Assembly: GCF_030812475.1 (NCBI RefSeq)
Contig: NZ_JAUSSR010000001.1
Location: 790,970 to 854,969 of the forward strand
Direction of reading: 5' to 3'
DNA length: 64,000 bases
Origin: Pseudomonas lini
GTDB lineage: Bacteria; Pseudomonadota; Gammaproteobacteria; Pseudomonadales; Pseudomonadaceae
In this document: positions 16,722 to 26,046 of the stretch, piece by piece
How positions within the stretch are numbered: the first letter of the stretch is position 1
Layout of the letters: each line of letters starts with the position of its first letter
Translations under genes and position numbers: made by a program
Notes under the pieces: model-generated
Database searches by the model: none
Seen by the model: only the letters and a program-made list of their open reading frames with translations
Told to the model about the DNA's origin: nothing

Positions 16722-17618
16722 CTACTTCGAAAACCGCCGCGCCCCCGCCACACAAAGAATCACCGCCACCGTCACCCCCAACATCCCAACGCTCACCTGC
16801 TCATGCAGCAACGTTGCCGCCAACGCCAACCCGAAAAACGGTTGCAGCAACTGCAACTGCCCGACGGCGGCGATCCCGCCCTGGGCCAGCCCGCGATACC
16901 AGAAGACGAAACCGACCAGCATGCTGAACACCGATACATAACCGAGGCAGACCCATGCCGATGTCGTAATACCCGAGAACGAGGGCGGGGCGAGGTACCA
17001 GGTCAGCGGGATCATGACGGGAAGCGACAGCACCAATGCCCAGCAGATCACCTGCCAACCGCCAAGGCTCCTCGACAGTTTCGCTCCTTCGGCATAACCC
17101 AGGCCGCAGGCGAGGATCGCCAGCAACATGAGAATGTCCCCCGTCGGCGATGCGGTCAGGCCCTGGGAGAACGCAAACCCCACCACCAGCGCACTGCCCA
17201 GCACAGAGAAAAACCAGAACACCGGTCGCGGCCGCTCGCCACCGCGCAACACGCCGAACGCCGCAGTGGCGAGTGGCAGCAGGCCAACGAACACGATGGA
17301 ATGTGCCGACGTCACGTACTGCAGCGCCAGCGCCGTCAGCAGCGGAAACCCCACGACAACGCCCAGCGCCACGATCGCCAAGGGCAGGAGATCACCTCGG
17401 GCAGGACGTTTTTCCTTGAACAGCAGCAGCATGCACAACGCCAGAAGTCCCGCGATGGTGGCGCGGGCAACCGTCAGGAATACCGGGTCGAATTCCAGCA
17501 CGGCCAGCCGCGTGGCAGGCAGCGAACCGCTGAAAATCAGCACGCCGATGAACCCGTTGAGCCAGCCGCTGGCGGTTTTTTCCATCCCCAGGTTTTGCAG
17601 CTTCGATGCCCGTTCCAT
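16722..17618 (-). CDS. EamA/DMT-family transporter
   Basis: About 298 residues with ten hydrophobic segments in two EamA repeats; the second repeat ends with the family-like GLALAATLLHEQVSVGMLGV. I take ATG 17618 as start; a TTG at 17633 and an ATG at 17585 are alternatives. Such proteins export amino acids or other small metabolites. It is divergent from a MocR-type regulator 87 bases away, which probably controls it. Confidence 0.83.
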   Translation of the reverse strand: MERASKLQNLGMEKTASGWLNGFIGVLIFSGSLPATRLAVLEFDPVFLTVARATIAGLLALCMLLLFKEKRPARGDLLPLAIVALGVVVGFPLLTALALQYVTSAHSIVFVGLLPLATAAFGVLRGGERPRPVFWFFSVLGSALVVGFAFSQGLTASPTGDILMLLAILACGLGYAEGAKLSRSLGGWQVICWALVLSLPVMIPLTWYLAPPSFSGITTSAWVCLGYVSVFSMLVGFVFWYRGLAQGGIAAVGQLQLLQPFFGLALAATLLHEQVSVGMLGVTVAVILCVAGARRFSK

Positions 17619-17704
17619 TTCGCTCGCACTCAAAAAGTTTGCAGAGATCCATCCTATGATCGAAGATCAATACAATCAAAATATTGTCATGGATACATCT
17701 GCCC

Positions 17705-19036
17705 ATGCCTCGCTCCCGGTACAAATCACTGGTTGATAACTTCGCTGCGGATATCCGCTCCGGGCGCCTGCTGCCAGGCACGCGCTTGCCGACCCACCGC
17801 CAACTGGCGACGACCGAAGGCCTGGCGCTGGTGACGGCCAGCCGGGTTTACGCAGAACTCGAGGCCATGGGCCTGGTCAGCGGCGAAACCGGCCGTGGCA
17901 CTTTCGTCAGGGAAACCGCGCTGGCACCGGGTTCGGGCATCGACCAGAAAGACGTGGCCGTCGGCATGATCGATCTCAACTTCAATTATCCGTCGCTGCC
18001 GGGACAGGCAGAACTGTTGCGCACTGCGCTGCGCCAACTGGCGTCGGGTGGTGACCTGGAGGCGCTGCTGCGCTATCAGCCACACGCCGGGCGACAGCAT
18101 GAGCGGGCGTCGGTGGCGCGTCATCTGCAAGCTCGCGGGTTGACGGTGGAGGCCGGGCAAGTGTTGATCGTCAATGGCGCCCAGCAGGGTCTGGCCGTGA
18201 CGCTGATGGCGCTGCTCAAGCCCGGTGATGTGATTGCCGCCGATGCGCTGACCTATTCAGGTTTCAAGGTGCTCGCCGAAGCCCTGCACCTGGAAATCGT
18301 GCCCATTCCCGTGACCGGACAGGGGCCGGATCTCGATGCCCTGGAAAAGCTCTGCCGAAGCCGGCGGGTGCGGGCGGTGTACAGCATGCCGACGCTGCAC
18401 AATCCGCTGGGATGGGTGATGAGTGCCGCGCAACGGGAGCACTTGGTGACGATTGCCCGTCGCCACGAGTTGCTCATCATCGAAGACGCCGCGTACGCCT
18501 TCCTGGCGGAAAATCCACCGCCACCGATTGCGCAATTCGCCCCCGAGCGCACGGTTTACGTGTCTGGATTATCCAAGAGCGTCGCCACCGGCTTGCGTGT
18601 CGGTTTCATCGCCGCACCCCTCGATAAAGTGCCCGCCCTGGAACGAACGATCAGGGCCACCACCTGGAACACCCCGGGTGTGCTGACCGCGATTGCGAGC
18701 ACCTGGCTCGACGATGGAACCGTCATGCAGCTGGAAGCGGAAAAACGCAAGGACGCGCAGGCCAGGCAAGCCCTCGCCGTGCAAGTGCTGGCGGGCCTGA
18801 GCTACATCAGCCATCCATCGTCGTATTTTTTGTGGTTGCCGTTGCCGGAAGACGCCCGGGCCGACCAGATCGCCATGGAATTGATGCGTGAGCAGGTGGC
18901 AGTCTCGATTGCCGAGCCTTTTGCGATCTCCGTGCATGTACCCCATGCGATCCGTTTGGCGTTGGGGTCGGTTGATCTGGACACATTGCGCAAGGCGTTG
19001 GTGAAAGTGAAACGGGTGGTAGGGGCTTATGCGTAG
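17705..19036 (+). CDS. MocR-type regulator (GntR HTH fused to aminotransferase class I domain)
   Basis: 443 residues from ATG 17705 (a TTG at 17684 in frame is weaker). A winged-helix GntR domain occupies residues 1-75 (LPTHRQLATTEGLALVTASRVYAELE), followed by a complete fold-type-I PLP domain with the pyridoxal lysine in YVSGLSKSVATGLRVGF. MocR regulators sense PLP, GABA or related amines. It is divergent from the EamA exporter, so regulation of export of an amine or amino acid is the simplest reading. Confidence 0.88.
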   Translation: MPRSRYKSLVDNFAADIRSGRLLPGTRLPTHRQLATTEGLALVTASRVYAELEAMGLVSGETGRGTFVRETALAPGSGIDQKDVAVGMIDLNFNYPSLPGQAELLRTALRQLASGGDLEALLRYQPHAGRQHERASVARHLQARGLTVEAGQVLIVNGAQQGLAVTLMALLKPGDVIAADALTYSGFKVLAEALHLEIVPIPVTGQGPDLDALEKLCRSRRVRAVYSMPTLHNPLGWVMSAAQREHLVTIARRHELLIIEDAAYAFLAENPPPPIAQFAPERTVYVSGLSKSVATGLRVGFIAAPLDKVPALERTIRATTWNTPGVLTAIASTWLDDGTVMQLEAEKRKDAQARQALAVQVLAGLSYISHPSSYFLWLPLPEDARADQIAMELMREQVAVSIAEPFAISVHVPHAIRLALGSVDLDTLRKALVKVKRVVGAYA

Positions 19037-19078
19037 CGGGGGATCCCCGACGTGATGTCACGCCGGGGTGGTGTCAAA

Positions 19079-20596
19079 TCAACAGGCCTTCCAGTCAACA
19101 CTCTGCTCGAAGGCATAGGCCGCGCAATAGATATCGCTTTCGGCAAAATGTTTGCCCACCAGTTGCAAGCCGATCGGCAAGCCATCGCTTGAGGCACAGG
19201 GCAGTGACAGGGCCGGGTGCCCGGTGACATCGAAGCCGCAGGTGTTTGCCAGCATCTCGAAACTGCGGCCCAGATAGTCCGTCAAGGGCGCATCGGCCGG
19301 CGGTAGCGGGGTGGCTTTGAGAGGAAGGGTCGGCATGAGCAGCAGGTCGTGGCGGGTCAGGACCTCGTCATAGGCCAGGCGCAATTTGCGCCCGAGATTC
19401 TGCGCCTTGCCGTAATAACGGCCATGGTATTTGCGGCTCAAATACTCGCCAAGGATCATCGTGGACTTGACCGTATCGGGCAGCTCGTCCGCACGCGCTC
19501 GCCAGCGCGCATGGTGCTCCATCATGTCGGTCAGGTAGAGCCCGCGCCAGTTGAAACCGTGGCTGTTGCCTTGCATCATTTGCCAGGTGGCGCCTTCGGC
19601 CGCAATCGCGAGCCAGATGGCCGGCCCCAGCAGGTGCATGGGGATCGACACTTGCTCGACAATCGCGCCCTGGGCCTGAAGTACTTCGCAAGCCTGACGC
19701 ACGGCCTGGTCGACATCACGCTCGGAGTTGGCGTGACCAAAGCCTTCCTTGAGCACCGCTATCTTCAGCCCGGCAACGGATCGCGACAGTCCCTCGGTAT
19801 AGCGCGCCGTCCTGGTGCCGGCCAATTGACGCGGATCCAGCCCATCGACCCCGGCCAGTACTTCGAGCATCAGCGCATTGTCGCGCACAGTGCGGGTGAT
19901 CGGCCCCAGATGGTCAAGGGTGCTTTCTATGGGCATGGCCCCGGTATACGGCACCAGGCCGTGGGTCGGTTTCATGCCATACACGCCACAGAACGAGGCG
20001 GGGATCCGTACCGATCCGCCCTGATCGCTGCCCACCGCCAGGTCGACCTCGCCCGCGGCAACCAACGCCGCGCAACCGGAGGACGACCCACCGGCGGAGT
20101 AGCCCTGGCGCAGCGGGTTGTGCACCGGGCCGCTGGCCGAAGTGTGCGAGCCCCCGGAGAAACACAGGGCTTCACAGACGGCCTTGCCCATGACGCTTGC
20201 ACCGGCATCCAGCAGGCGAGTGACTACGGTCGCATCCACCGCGGGCCGATAGCCGTCCAGGGTAAAGGAGCCATTGAGCATCGGCAGGCCGGCGACGGCG
20301 ATGTTGTCCTTGATGACCACGGTTTTTCCGGACAGCGGACCGGTGTCATTACCCTTTATGTTTGACTGGCACTGCCAGGCGCCGAGCGGGTTTTGCGCCG
20401 CACTCGGGGCATGGCCGGCTGATCGTGGATAAGTCACTTCAGGGAGGAAATCCCCCTGCTGGTCAAGCGCGTCATAGGCATCGAAGTTGGCCTGTAATAC
20501 GGCCTGGTAATCATCAAGTTGTTTGGGGGTCAGGCTGATGCCAAGGCTGCTGGCAATTGCCCCGAGTTCGTCGGTGTTGGGTCGAATGACAGGCAT
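19079..20596 (-). CDS. Amidase of the aldoxime-nitrile pathway (amidase signature family)
   Basis: 505 residues. The Ser-cisSer-Lys triad is visible as K96 (VVIKDNIAVAG), S171 (GGSSSG) and S195 (GSDQGGSVRIPA), the same numbering as the Rhodococcus nitrile-operon amidases. It hydrolyses the amide made by nitrile hydratase to a carboxylic acid plus ammonia. Last gene of the five-gene operon, 41 bases after the nitrile hydratase beta gene. Nothing is missing in the signature. Confidence 0.92.
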   Translation of the reverse strand: MPVIRPNTDELGAIASSLGISLTPKQLDDYQAVLQANFDAYDALDQQGDFLPEVTYPRSAGHAPSAAQNPLGAWQCQSNIKGNDTGPLSGKTVVIKDNIAVAGLPMLNGSFTLDGYRPAVDATVVTRLLDAGASVMGKAVCEALCFSGGSHTSASGPVHNPLRQGYSAGGSSSGCAALVAAGEVDLAVGSDQGGSVRIPASFCGVYGMKPTHGLVPYTGAMPIESTLDHLGPITRTVRDNALMLEVLAGVDGLDPRQLAGTRTARYTEGLSRSVAGLKIAVLKEGFGHANSERDVDQAVRQACEVLQAQGAIVEQVSIPMHLLGPAIWLAIAAEGATWQMMQGNSHGFNWRGLYLTDMMEHHARWRARADELPDTVKSTMILGEYLSRKYHGRYYGKAQNLGRKLRLAYDEVLTRHDLLLMPTLPLKATPLPPADAPLTDYLGRSFEMLANTCGFDVTGHPALSLPCASSDGLPIGLQLVGKHFAESDIYCAAYAFEQSVDWKAC

Positions 20597-20637
20597 TTTG
20601 CATTCTCACTGTAAGAAGTATCTTGATGGCTGAGCCT

Positions 20638-21273
20638 TCAGGCCTTGAGCAGGTAGCTGCCGAACAGGTCGACCACGACAGTGCCCGCGTCCGCGGCATC
20701 GCCCCAGAGTTCCTGGGTAGTGAACAGCACGTGGTAGGTGGATTCGCTGGCGCTCGGCAGGCCATGCCCGACCGTGTCGGGAAACGGCCACTCATGGGTG
20801 GTGCGGTGCACGACGACGCCGCATTTGCCACGGACATAGCCAGGCATGCGGACATGACCGTCGACGTGCTCGTCGCGCACCCGCACCCGTTCGCCGCTCT
20901 GGAACGGGATGTGTGGCGGGGTGGCCGCGCGTCCGGCCCCGAGGGGCAGCGCCAGCGGGTAGGCACCGGCGGCCAGTTCCTCAAGGCGCTGTCGAGTGAC
21001 CGCGCCTTTCTCGACGAACAGTGAAGCGACCCCCACGATGATCCGATCGTAATAGCTGGCGCCGAGGTATTGCCTGGGCTCCATCCGCTCGATCGCATGC
21101 CGCAATTCGTCCACATTGAACAGGCCCAGCTCCCCGGCACCGAGGAATAGCAAGCTGTACCCGAGATGTTCCCAGTCTTCATGGAACACCGGTTTATAGC
21201 TCAGTGAGTTGGCGCTGTGCAGCATGCGACCGAAACCCTGAACACCACCCAGATCATGTATGCCATCCATCAT
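20638..21273 (-). CDS. nthB: Nitrile hydratase beta subunit
   Basis: 211 residues starting MMDGIHDLGG; the family start MDGIHDLGG favours ATG 21270 or 21273. The alpha stop codon overlaps the beta ATG by 4 bases, so the subunits are translationally coupled. The C-terminal SH3-like part includes RVRVRDEHVDGHVRMPGYVRGKCG, a family hallmark. It forms the heterodimer with the alpha subunit and contributes the arginines that hold the oxidised cysteines of the metal centre. Cytoplasmic; converts nitriles to amides. Confidence 0.92.
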   Translation of the reverse strand: MMDGIHDLGGVQGFGRMLHSANSLSYKPVFHEDWEHLGYSLLFLGAGELGLFNVDELRHAIERMEPRQYLGASYYDRIIVGVASLFVEKGAVTRQRLEELAAGAYPLALPLGAGRAATPPHIPFQSGERVRVRDEHVDGHVRMPGYVRGKCGVVVHRTTHEWPFPDTVGHGLPSASESTYHVLFTTQELWGDAADAGTVVVDLFGSYLLKA

Positions 21274-21890
21274 TGATTCACTCGCTGCGCAAGGGTGGGG
21301 AGCTCGGGGCGTGCGATGCCGATCAGCACATCCTTGGTCACGAGCGAGGCGAGCTGTTCCTCGGTCCAGTCTTCGGTGCCTGACGGACGCAATGGCAGGA
21401 CCATATAGCGGGTTTCCGCGCTGGTATCCCAGACCCGGATCTCGACTTCTTTGGGCAGGTCCAGACCCATCTCGCGCAATACGGTTCGCGCTTCGCGCAC
21501 GACGCGGGAGCGGTATTCGAAGCTTTTGTACCAGTCCGGCGGCAGGCCGAGCACCGGCCAGGCGGTGCAGGAGCACAGCGTGCAAACGATGACGTTCTGC
21601 AGGGTCGGCGTGTTCTCCAGGGCGACGATGTATTCCCCCTGCACGCCGGTGTAACCGAACTGCGCGCAGGCGGCGGTGCCGTCGGTCAGCAGCAGTTGTC
21701 GGAAAGTCGGATCGACCCAGGCCCTGGCGACAACGCGTGCGCCATTGGCCGGGTCGAAATCGTTTTCCATGATCTCGGTGAATTTCTCTATATAGCCTTC
21801 GGGAACCAATGCTTGTTCCTCCAGGGCTTTTTTAAGGGCGAAAGCGCGGTCCGATGCGGACGCCACGGTGTTCATGGAATGGTCGTTCAT
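21270..21890 (-). CDS. nthA: Nitrile hydratase alpha subunit
   Basis: 206 residues from ATG 21890 (AGAGG about 10 bases upstream). The metal site is VCTLCSCTAWP with C103, C106, S107 and C108. The surrounding sequence (AWPVLGLPPDWYKSFEYRSRVV, in part) is that of iron-type enzymes, but the residue after the first cysteine is Thr, as in cobalt types, and the residue after the last is Thr, as in iron types. The metal is therefore uncertain. No P47K-type activator gene follows, unlike many iron-type operons. Confidence 0.93.
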   Translation of the reverse strand: MNDHSMNTVASASDRAFALKKALEEQALVPEGYIEKFTEIMENDFDPANGARVVARAWVDPTFRQLLLTDGTAACAQFGYTGVQGEYIVALENTPTLQNVIVCTLCSCTAWPVLGLPPDWYKSFEYRSRVVREARTVLREMGLDLPKEVEIRVWDTSAETRYMVLPLRPSGTEDWTEEQLASLVTKDVLIGIARPELPTLAQRVNQ

Positions 21891-21919
21891 GATCGCTATC
21901 CTCTGGACGATGGGGGGTG

Positions 21920-22960
21920 TCAGCCGCGCTGCATCAGGCCGGTCCCGGCATGGCAATTGATGTATTCGTAGTGCTGGTCCTCGGCGCGCAACACGCTGAC
22001 CTCGTGATAGCCCTTCCACTTGAGTTCACCCCCCAATTGCTGGACGATTTTCATGAAAGTGCCGAATATCTCCACGTGAGTCGGATGGGATTCGGACCAG
22101 CGTTCCAGGTGCGCGAGGGAGCGCCAGTGACTCACGGAAAACGTCTTCTCCAGCCTTTGCCCGCTGGCATCGAGATGCTGCATGTAGCGGTTGCTATAGC
22201 AGCCAGCGGGCAGGCCGTCGTCGCGCAGGAATTCCATGCCTGCCCGCAACGCCGGTTCCATCTGGTTCAGATACAGGTCGCGTTCGGTGCCCTCGGTTTC
22301 GCTCCAGTCCTGGCCGGAGCGGATGACCACCAGGTTTTCATGGCCCTTGATCACTTTGCGTCGCGCATCGGAGTTGGCTTCAAGCTGCCCCCGAGGGGAC
22401 ATGGGGTCGGTCTGGGACAGGGGTATCCGGTCGCGCATCGAGCCCCAGTACCCGTGCTCCTGGATTTCGTCACTGCGCGAACCCATCACCACGCCGACGC
22501 CTTCCAGGTCGTTGGGCATGGCGTAAAAGGTTTCAAAGCGCTCGACGCCCGGGGTCAGGATTTCCCTGAAGTAGCCCAGCCCGTCGCTGCCCGATTCAAT
22601 GGCATTCCACTGTTGCGCAATCTGCTCGCTGGATTGCCAGCGCTGGAAGGATCCAGGGCTATCCCAGTAGGCGATGGCGATCATGTTGTCGTAGCCGGCG
22701 GCGTCGACGTAGTGGGTGATGTCGTGGTGTCCCGGGCCGTCGACGAGGCCGAAGCCCTGCATGATCTTGCGCAGTGCCGCACAGGCGGCACCCAGGTAAT
22801 GCTCGCCCTTGGACTGAACGCCGAAATAACCCATCACCACTTGCTCGACCGCGCCATCGGCGCGACCGACCCAGCCCGGGTAAGGGGGGGTGTAGTCATC
22901 TTCGATCCTGCGGTTGCGGGACCGGGGGCACATCAGGTGTTTATCAATCGCGGATTCCAT
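21920..22960 (-). CDS. oxdA: Aldoxime dehydratase (haem enzyme, OxdA family)
   Basis: 346 residues, starting MESAID as in the P. chlororaphis enzyme. Residues matching the known active site are present: R178 in MRDR, the serine of VIRSGQDW (215), the proximal haem histidine in ESHPTHVEIF (295) and the distal histidine in YHEVSV (319). It dehydrates aldoximes to nitriles, which nitrile hydratase and amidase then turn into acids. Second gene of the operon; 29 bases separate it from nthA. Confidence 0.93.
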   Translation of the reverse strand: MESAIDKHLMCPRSRNRRIEDDYTPPYPGWVGRADGAVEQVVMGYFGVQSKGEHYLGAACAALRKIMQGFGLVDGPGHHDITHYVDAAGYDNMIAIAYWDSPGSFQRWQSSEQIAQQWNAIESGSDGLGYFREILTPGVERFETFYAMPNDLEGVGVVMGSRSDEIQEHGYWGSMRDRIPLSQTDPMSPRGQLEANSDARRKVIKGHENLVVIRSGQDWSETEGTERDLYLNQMEPALRAGMEFLRDDGLPAGCYSNRYMQHLDASGQRLEKTFSVSHWRSLAHLERWSESHPTHVEIFGTFMKIVQQLGGELKWKGYHEVSVLRAEDQHYEYINCHAGTGLMQRG

Positions 22961-23050
22961 GGGTTCTTCTCTTTTTTATCCAGGCCAATGGCATCCCTGC
23001 CGCACCCAACAGGTGCAGGAGGGCGGGTTCTTGTAAGGAAGTGCTGGGCT

Positions 23051-23947
23051 TCAAAACACCCGCGCATAACGCAGGTTCATGCGAAAGTCCTCTTTGGGAC
23101 CGTTCTCGACCGAAAGATCACGGCCCAGCTGGAGCTGGAACTGATCCTGGGGCGTGACGAACTTGGTGGCGGTCAATCGGATGTTGGTGGTGCGCATGGC
23201 GTCATCGCGATCGACTTGATCGACCTCGGTTTCCCCGCCCCAGATATGGCCAAATCCCACCGCAAAAGAGGTGGCGGGGTCAGGCATGTAGCGGGTCATG
23301 ACCTGCGCGCTGTAGGAGGTTTTTTGCTTGAGCACCGCGGAGCCGGGGCCGAATGCATCGTTATCGCCGTACCAGATCACATCACCCACCAGGTCCACCG
23401 CCCATTTGTCGAGAAAGTGCTTGATGTAGGCGCCTTGGAAGTCCACTTTCCAGCGGTTTTCTCCCAGGTTGAGCGGGTCGTTCTTGTCGTAGCTTCCGCT
23501 GGGGACATAGAGGTAGGCATTGGCGCTGAGGGTGTCGCGGGCGCTGTTGAGGAGGACCTTGATCGGTGCCGTCAGGATCAGATCCCCGATGCCGGTGGTA
23601 TCACCCAGCGCCGAGGCGCTGCCATGACCGGACAGCTGGCCGAACGGCAGCAGGAATTGCGGATCGATGGTGACCGATTCGCTCAGTTGATACACATGCA
23701 GCAGCCGGAGTATCCCGATGTCGGAGGTCAGGTTGAAATCCGGACTCGCCTGACGACCATTGGCTCGCAAGGCGTCGGTGGTTGCATGTTGGTAATAGAC
23801 GGCCCCGATCGTCGCCCCGATCGGGTATTGCTCATAGTCACCGGGTGCCACTTCCACCGCCATGGTGGAGAACGATGTACCGATCAGGATCAGTCCAAGC
23901 AAAACGGACTTTTTCTGTTGCACCAGCCACGCCTTAACTTTGCTCAT
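23051..23947 (-). CDS. SphA/MetA-like outer-membrane transport protein
   Basis: 298 residues with a signal peptide (cleavage near STMAVEVAPG) and amphipathic beta-strand periodicity ending in an aromatic residue (NLRYARVF), as outer-membrane barrels do. It resembles the phenol meta-degradation/SphA superfamily found in aromatic-degradation operons. First gene of the operon, 90 bases before oxdA, so it likely brings hydrophobic aldoximes or nitriles through the outer membrane. The role is inferred from context. Confidence 0.78.
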   Translation of the reverse strand: MSKVKAWLVQQKKSVLLGLILIGTSFSTMAVEVAPGDYEQYPIGATIGAVYYQHATTDALRANGRQASPDFNLTSDIGILRLLHVYQLSESVTIDPQFLLPFGQLSGHGSASALGDTTGIGDLILTAPIKVLLNSARDTLSANAYLYVPSGSYDKNDPLNLGENRWKVDFQGAYIKHFLDKWAVDLVGDVIWYGDNDAFGPGSAVLKQKTSYSAQVMTRYMPDPATSFAVGFGHIWGGETEVDQVDRDDAMRTTNIRLTATKFVTPQDQFQLQLGRDLSVENGPKEDFRMNLRYARVF

Positions 23948-24233
23948 TATCTGTCGCCTTATAGGATTGTCCCTTCGTAGGGGGACATTTCAGGAACTTG
24001 ACCTGCGTGATGTCCGCCAGCCTGGGCTGGCGAGTAGCGACGACTGGCAGTGCGTGCGGCTACGGCCGTTCGGCGCTGGCATCAAGGATGCGGCGCTGCT
24101 CGATTGGCTTCTTGGCTGTGGCGGAACAAAAAGTTTTCTCAGGCGGCCCTTTTGCCTGCTACCACTGGTAAGGCCAATGGGCATTGAGGTAAGAAGGGCT
24201 CCATGATTGGGAAAAAAAACCGGGGCTTCGCAG

Positions 24234-25283
24234 ATGAGCAATCAATCGGAGAGTGGCTTCCAGGAGGGCCGGGCAAGCACAGCCGGGCTTTGTGTCGGCA
24301 GTCGGGCGCCGGTGACCAACTGGTCGGACGAGAACATCGACGTTGCCACTCAAAGCGGTTCAGCTTCCGAACGGGTGGATTACTGGCGGGAAATGATCCT
24401 GCGGTTGTTTGCCGACGTCGAAATCGGCGCTATTCCAAACCCCGGCTTTTTTGGAAAAGTCAGGTCGCAGAAGTGCGAGCTGCTGCGCATCAGTGACGTC
24501 AGTGCGGCGGCCCAGGCGGTCAATCGTCGGCACCTGCAACCCAGGTGCAGGGACGAAGACAAGTATTTCGCGGTGTTGATGCTGGAGGGTACCGAGCATC
24601 TGGAGCAAGACGGCAACCAGGCGATCATCATGCCGGGGGATTTCGCCATCTATGATGCGACACGTCCGCATTCGCTGAACTTTACCCACGATTGGCGACA
24701 AATCATCGTGAGCGTGCCAAGGGCCAGCCTGAACCAGCTGGTGGTGGGCATGGAAAGCCGGATGGCCACGCGCGTCTCCATGGACAATCCGGTCGGCCGC
24801 GTCCTGCGCATGTTCCTGGAGAGCGTGACCTCGCAAATCAGCCAGTTTTCGGCGGCCGAGATGGTCAGGTTGTCCGAGTCGGCGACCAATCTCATCGCCC
24901 TGACCCTCGGCAACCTGCAAACCCTGGACCCCGACCACTCGCGCTGTCAGGCCTTGACCCTGATGAGGGTCAAGGTCTTTGTGAACGACAACCTTCGCGA
25001 TCCGACACTCAGCGCACAGCAGGTAGCCCTGGGGACAGGTCTTTCTGCGCGCTACATCAACAAGCTGTTTGAACATGAGGGTTCTTCGCTGATGCGCTAT
25101 ATCCTGCGTCGGCGCCTGGAGCGCTGCAGCAGTGATCTGTTGAACCCGGCCAACGCTACGATGCGGGTATCGGACATCGCTTTCCGTTGGGGTTTCAATG
25201 ACCTCTCGCATTTCAGCCGGGTATTTCGCAGTTGCTACGGTTGCTCACCCCGGGACTGGCGCGAAGCCCAGGTGCGGCAGTAG
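24234..25283 (+). CDS. AraC-family activator of the aldoxime-nitrile operon
   Basis: 349 residues from ATG 24234; a TTG at 24207 would extend it by 9. The N-terminal part is the AraC_binding-like domain (GDFAIYDATRPHSLNFTHDW), and the C-terminal 100 residues hold two helix-turn-helix units ending DIAFRWGFNDLSHFSRVFRS. It resembles the NphR/OxdR/FeaR-type regulators. Divergent from the operon with a 286-base shared promoter region, so it presumably activates it in response to an aldoxime or its acid. No obvious operator repeats were found. Confidence 0.87.
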   Translation: MSNQSESGFQEGRASTAGLCVGSRAPVTNWSDENIDVATQSGSASERVDYWREMILRLFADVEIGAIPNPGFFGKVRSQKCELLRISDVSAAAQAVNRRHLQPRCRDEDKYFAVLMLEGTEHLEQDGNQAIIMPGDFAIYDATRPHSLNFTHDWRQIIVSVPRASLNQLVVGMESRMATRVSMDNPVGRVLRMFLESVTSQISQFSAAEMVRLSESATNLIALTLGNLQTLDPDHSRCQALTLMRVKVFVNDNLRDPTLSAQQVALGTGLSARYINKLFEHEGSSLMRYILRRRLERCSSDLLNPANATMRVSDIAFRWGFNDLSHFSRVFRSCYGCSPRDWREAQVRQ

Positions 25284-25490
25284 CCATGCGCAGAGCGACC
25301 ATGAAGACAAAGAACAGGCCCGCTATGGCGAAGCACTGGGGCACAACTGCACGAGGCGGCGGGAGTTGGGTCATTGATGCGCCATCGCCTCAAGTGAACG
25401 GCGTTATTCTTTTGCATTCAGGTTGGGCGTCGGAGCCGGTCATGATGAAATAGCCTCCCGCTTTTGCCATGAACGACACCTGGAATTGAC

Positions 25491-25880
25491 ATGAAGAGCA
25501 TTGCCTTACTGACCTTCGCCCTGCTGCTCAATGCAGGGCTTTGCAGCGCCCAGGCCGAAGCGGCCGGCGATGCCGAGGCAGGCGGCAAACTGTTCAAGCG
25601 GATCTGCGGCGGCTGCCATCAGGTCGGGGCGTCGGCGCGGGGTTCTTTTGGTCCGCAGCTCAACGGGATTTTCGGTCGCCCCTCAGGTAGCACGACGGAC
25701 TACCTGTACTCCGACGCAATGAAATCGGCCGGCATCGTCTGGACTCGCGAAACCCTGACCGCCTACCTCGAAGACCCGAAGGAAGTGGTCCCCGGAACAC
25801 GGATGATTTTCTGGGGGCTCAGCGATCCGGAAAAGGTCGAGGATGTGCTGGCTTATCTTCAGACGTTTCAGCCACAGTAA
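25491..25880 (+). CDS. Class I c-type cytochrome
   Basis: 129 residues. The signal peptide ends near CSAQAEA; haem site C39-G-G-C42-H43; the methionine ligand is probably in GTRMIFWGL. The size and YLEDPKEVVPGTRM motif match cytochrome c2/c550 electron carriers. Periplasmic. It could accept electrons from a dehydrogenase; no partner gene is adjacent, and the quinohaemoprotein alcohol dehydrogenase of this window is 14 kb away. Preceded by a short non-coding stretch of 207 bases. Confidence 0.9.
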   Translation: MKSIALLTFALLLNAGLCSAQAEAAGDAEAGGKLFKRICGGCHQVGASARGSFGPQLNGIFGRPSGSTTDYLYSDAMKSAGIVWTRETLTAYLEDPKEVVPGTRMIFWGLSDPEKVEDVLAYLQTFQPQ

Positions 25881-25903
25881 TCATGCTGAACATACCCGAC
25901 CCT

Positions 25904-26046
25904 TGTAGGAGCGAGCTTGCTCGCGAAAAACCATCAGGCGCATCGGTCCCTCAGGTACAACGTCTACGTTAACGATTTTCACTGTAGGAGCGAGCTTGCT
26001 CGCGAAAAACCATCAGGCGCATCGATCTCCCAGGTACAACACGTCT
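25904..26046. repeat. Tandem pair of REP elements
   Basis: A unit beginning TGTAGGAGCGAGCTTGCTCG occurs at 25904 and again at 25983, period 79 bases, with identity extending about 40 bases (through CCATCAGGCGCATCG). The pair lies between the cytochrome stop and the RAYT gene stop. Confidence 0.85.

Noticed and set aside
16722..17633. EamA start at TTG 17633
   Set aside because: An ATG 15 bases downstream starts a normal length protein and the extra residues are not conserved.
21917..23980. 687-codon open frame on the plus strand
   Set aside because: It is the antisense shadow of the nitrile-operon genes (oxdA and the outer-membrane protein), which have clear family motifs on the minus strand; high GC keeps the opposite frame open.
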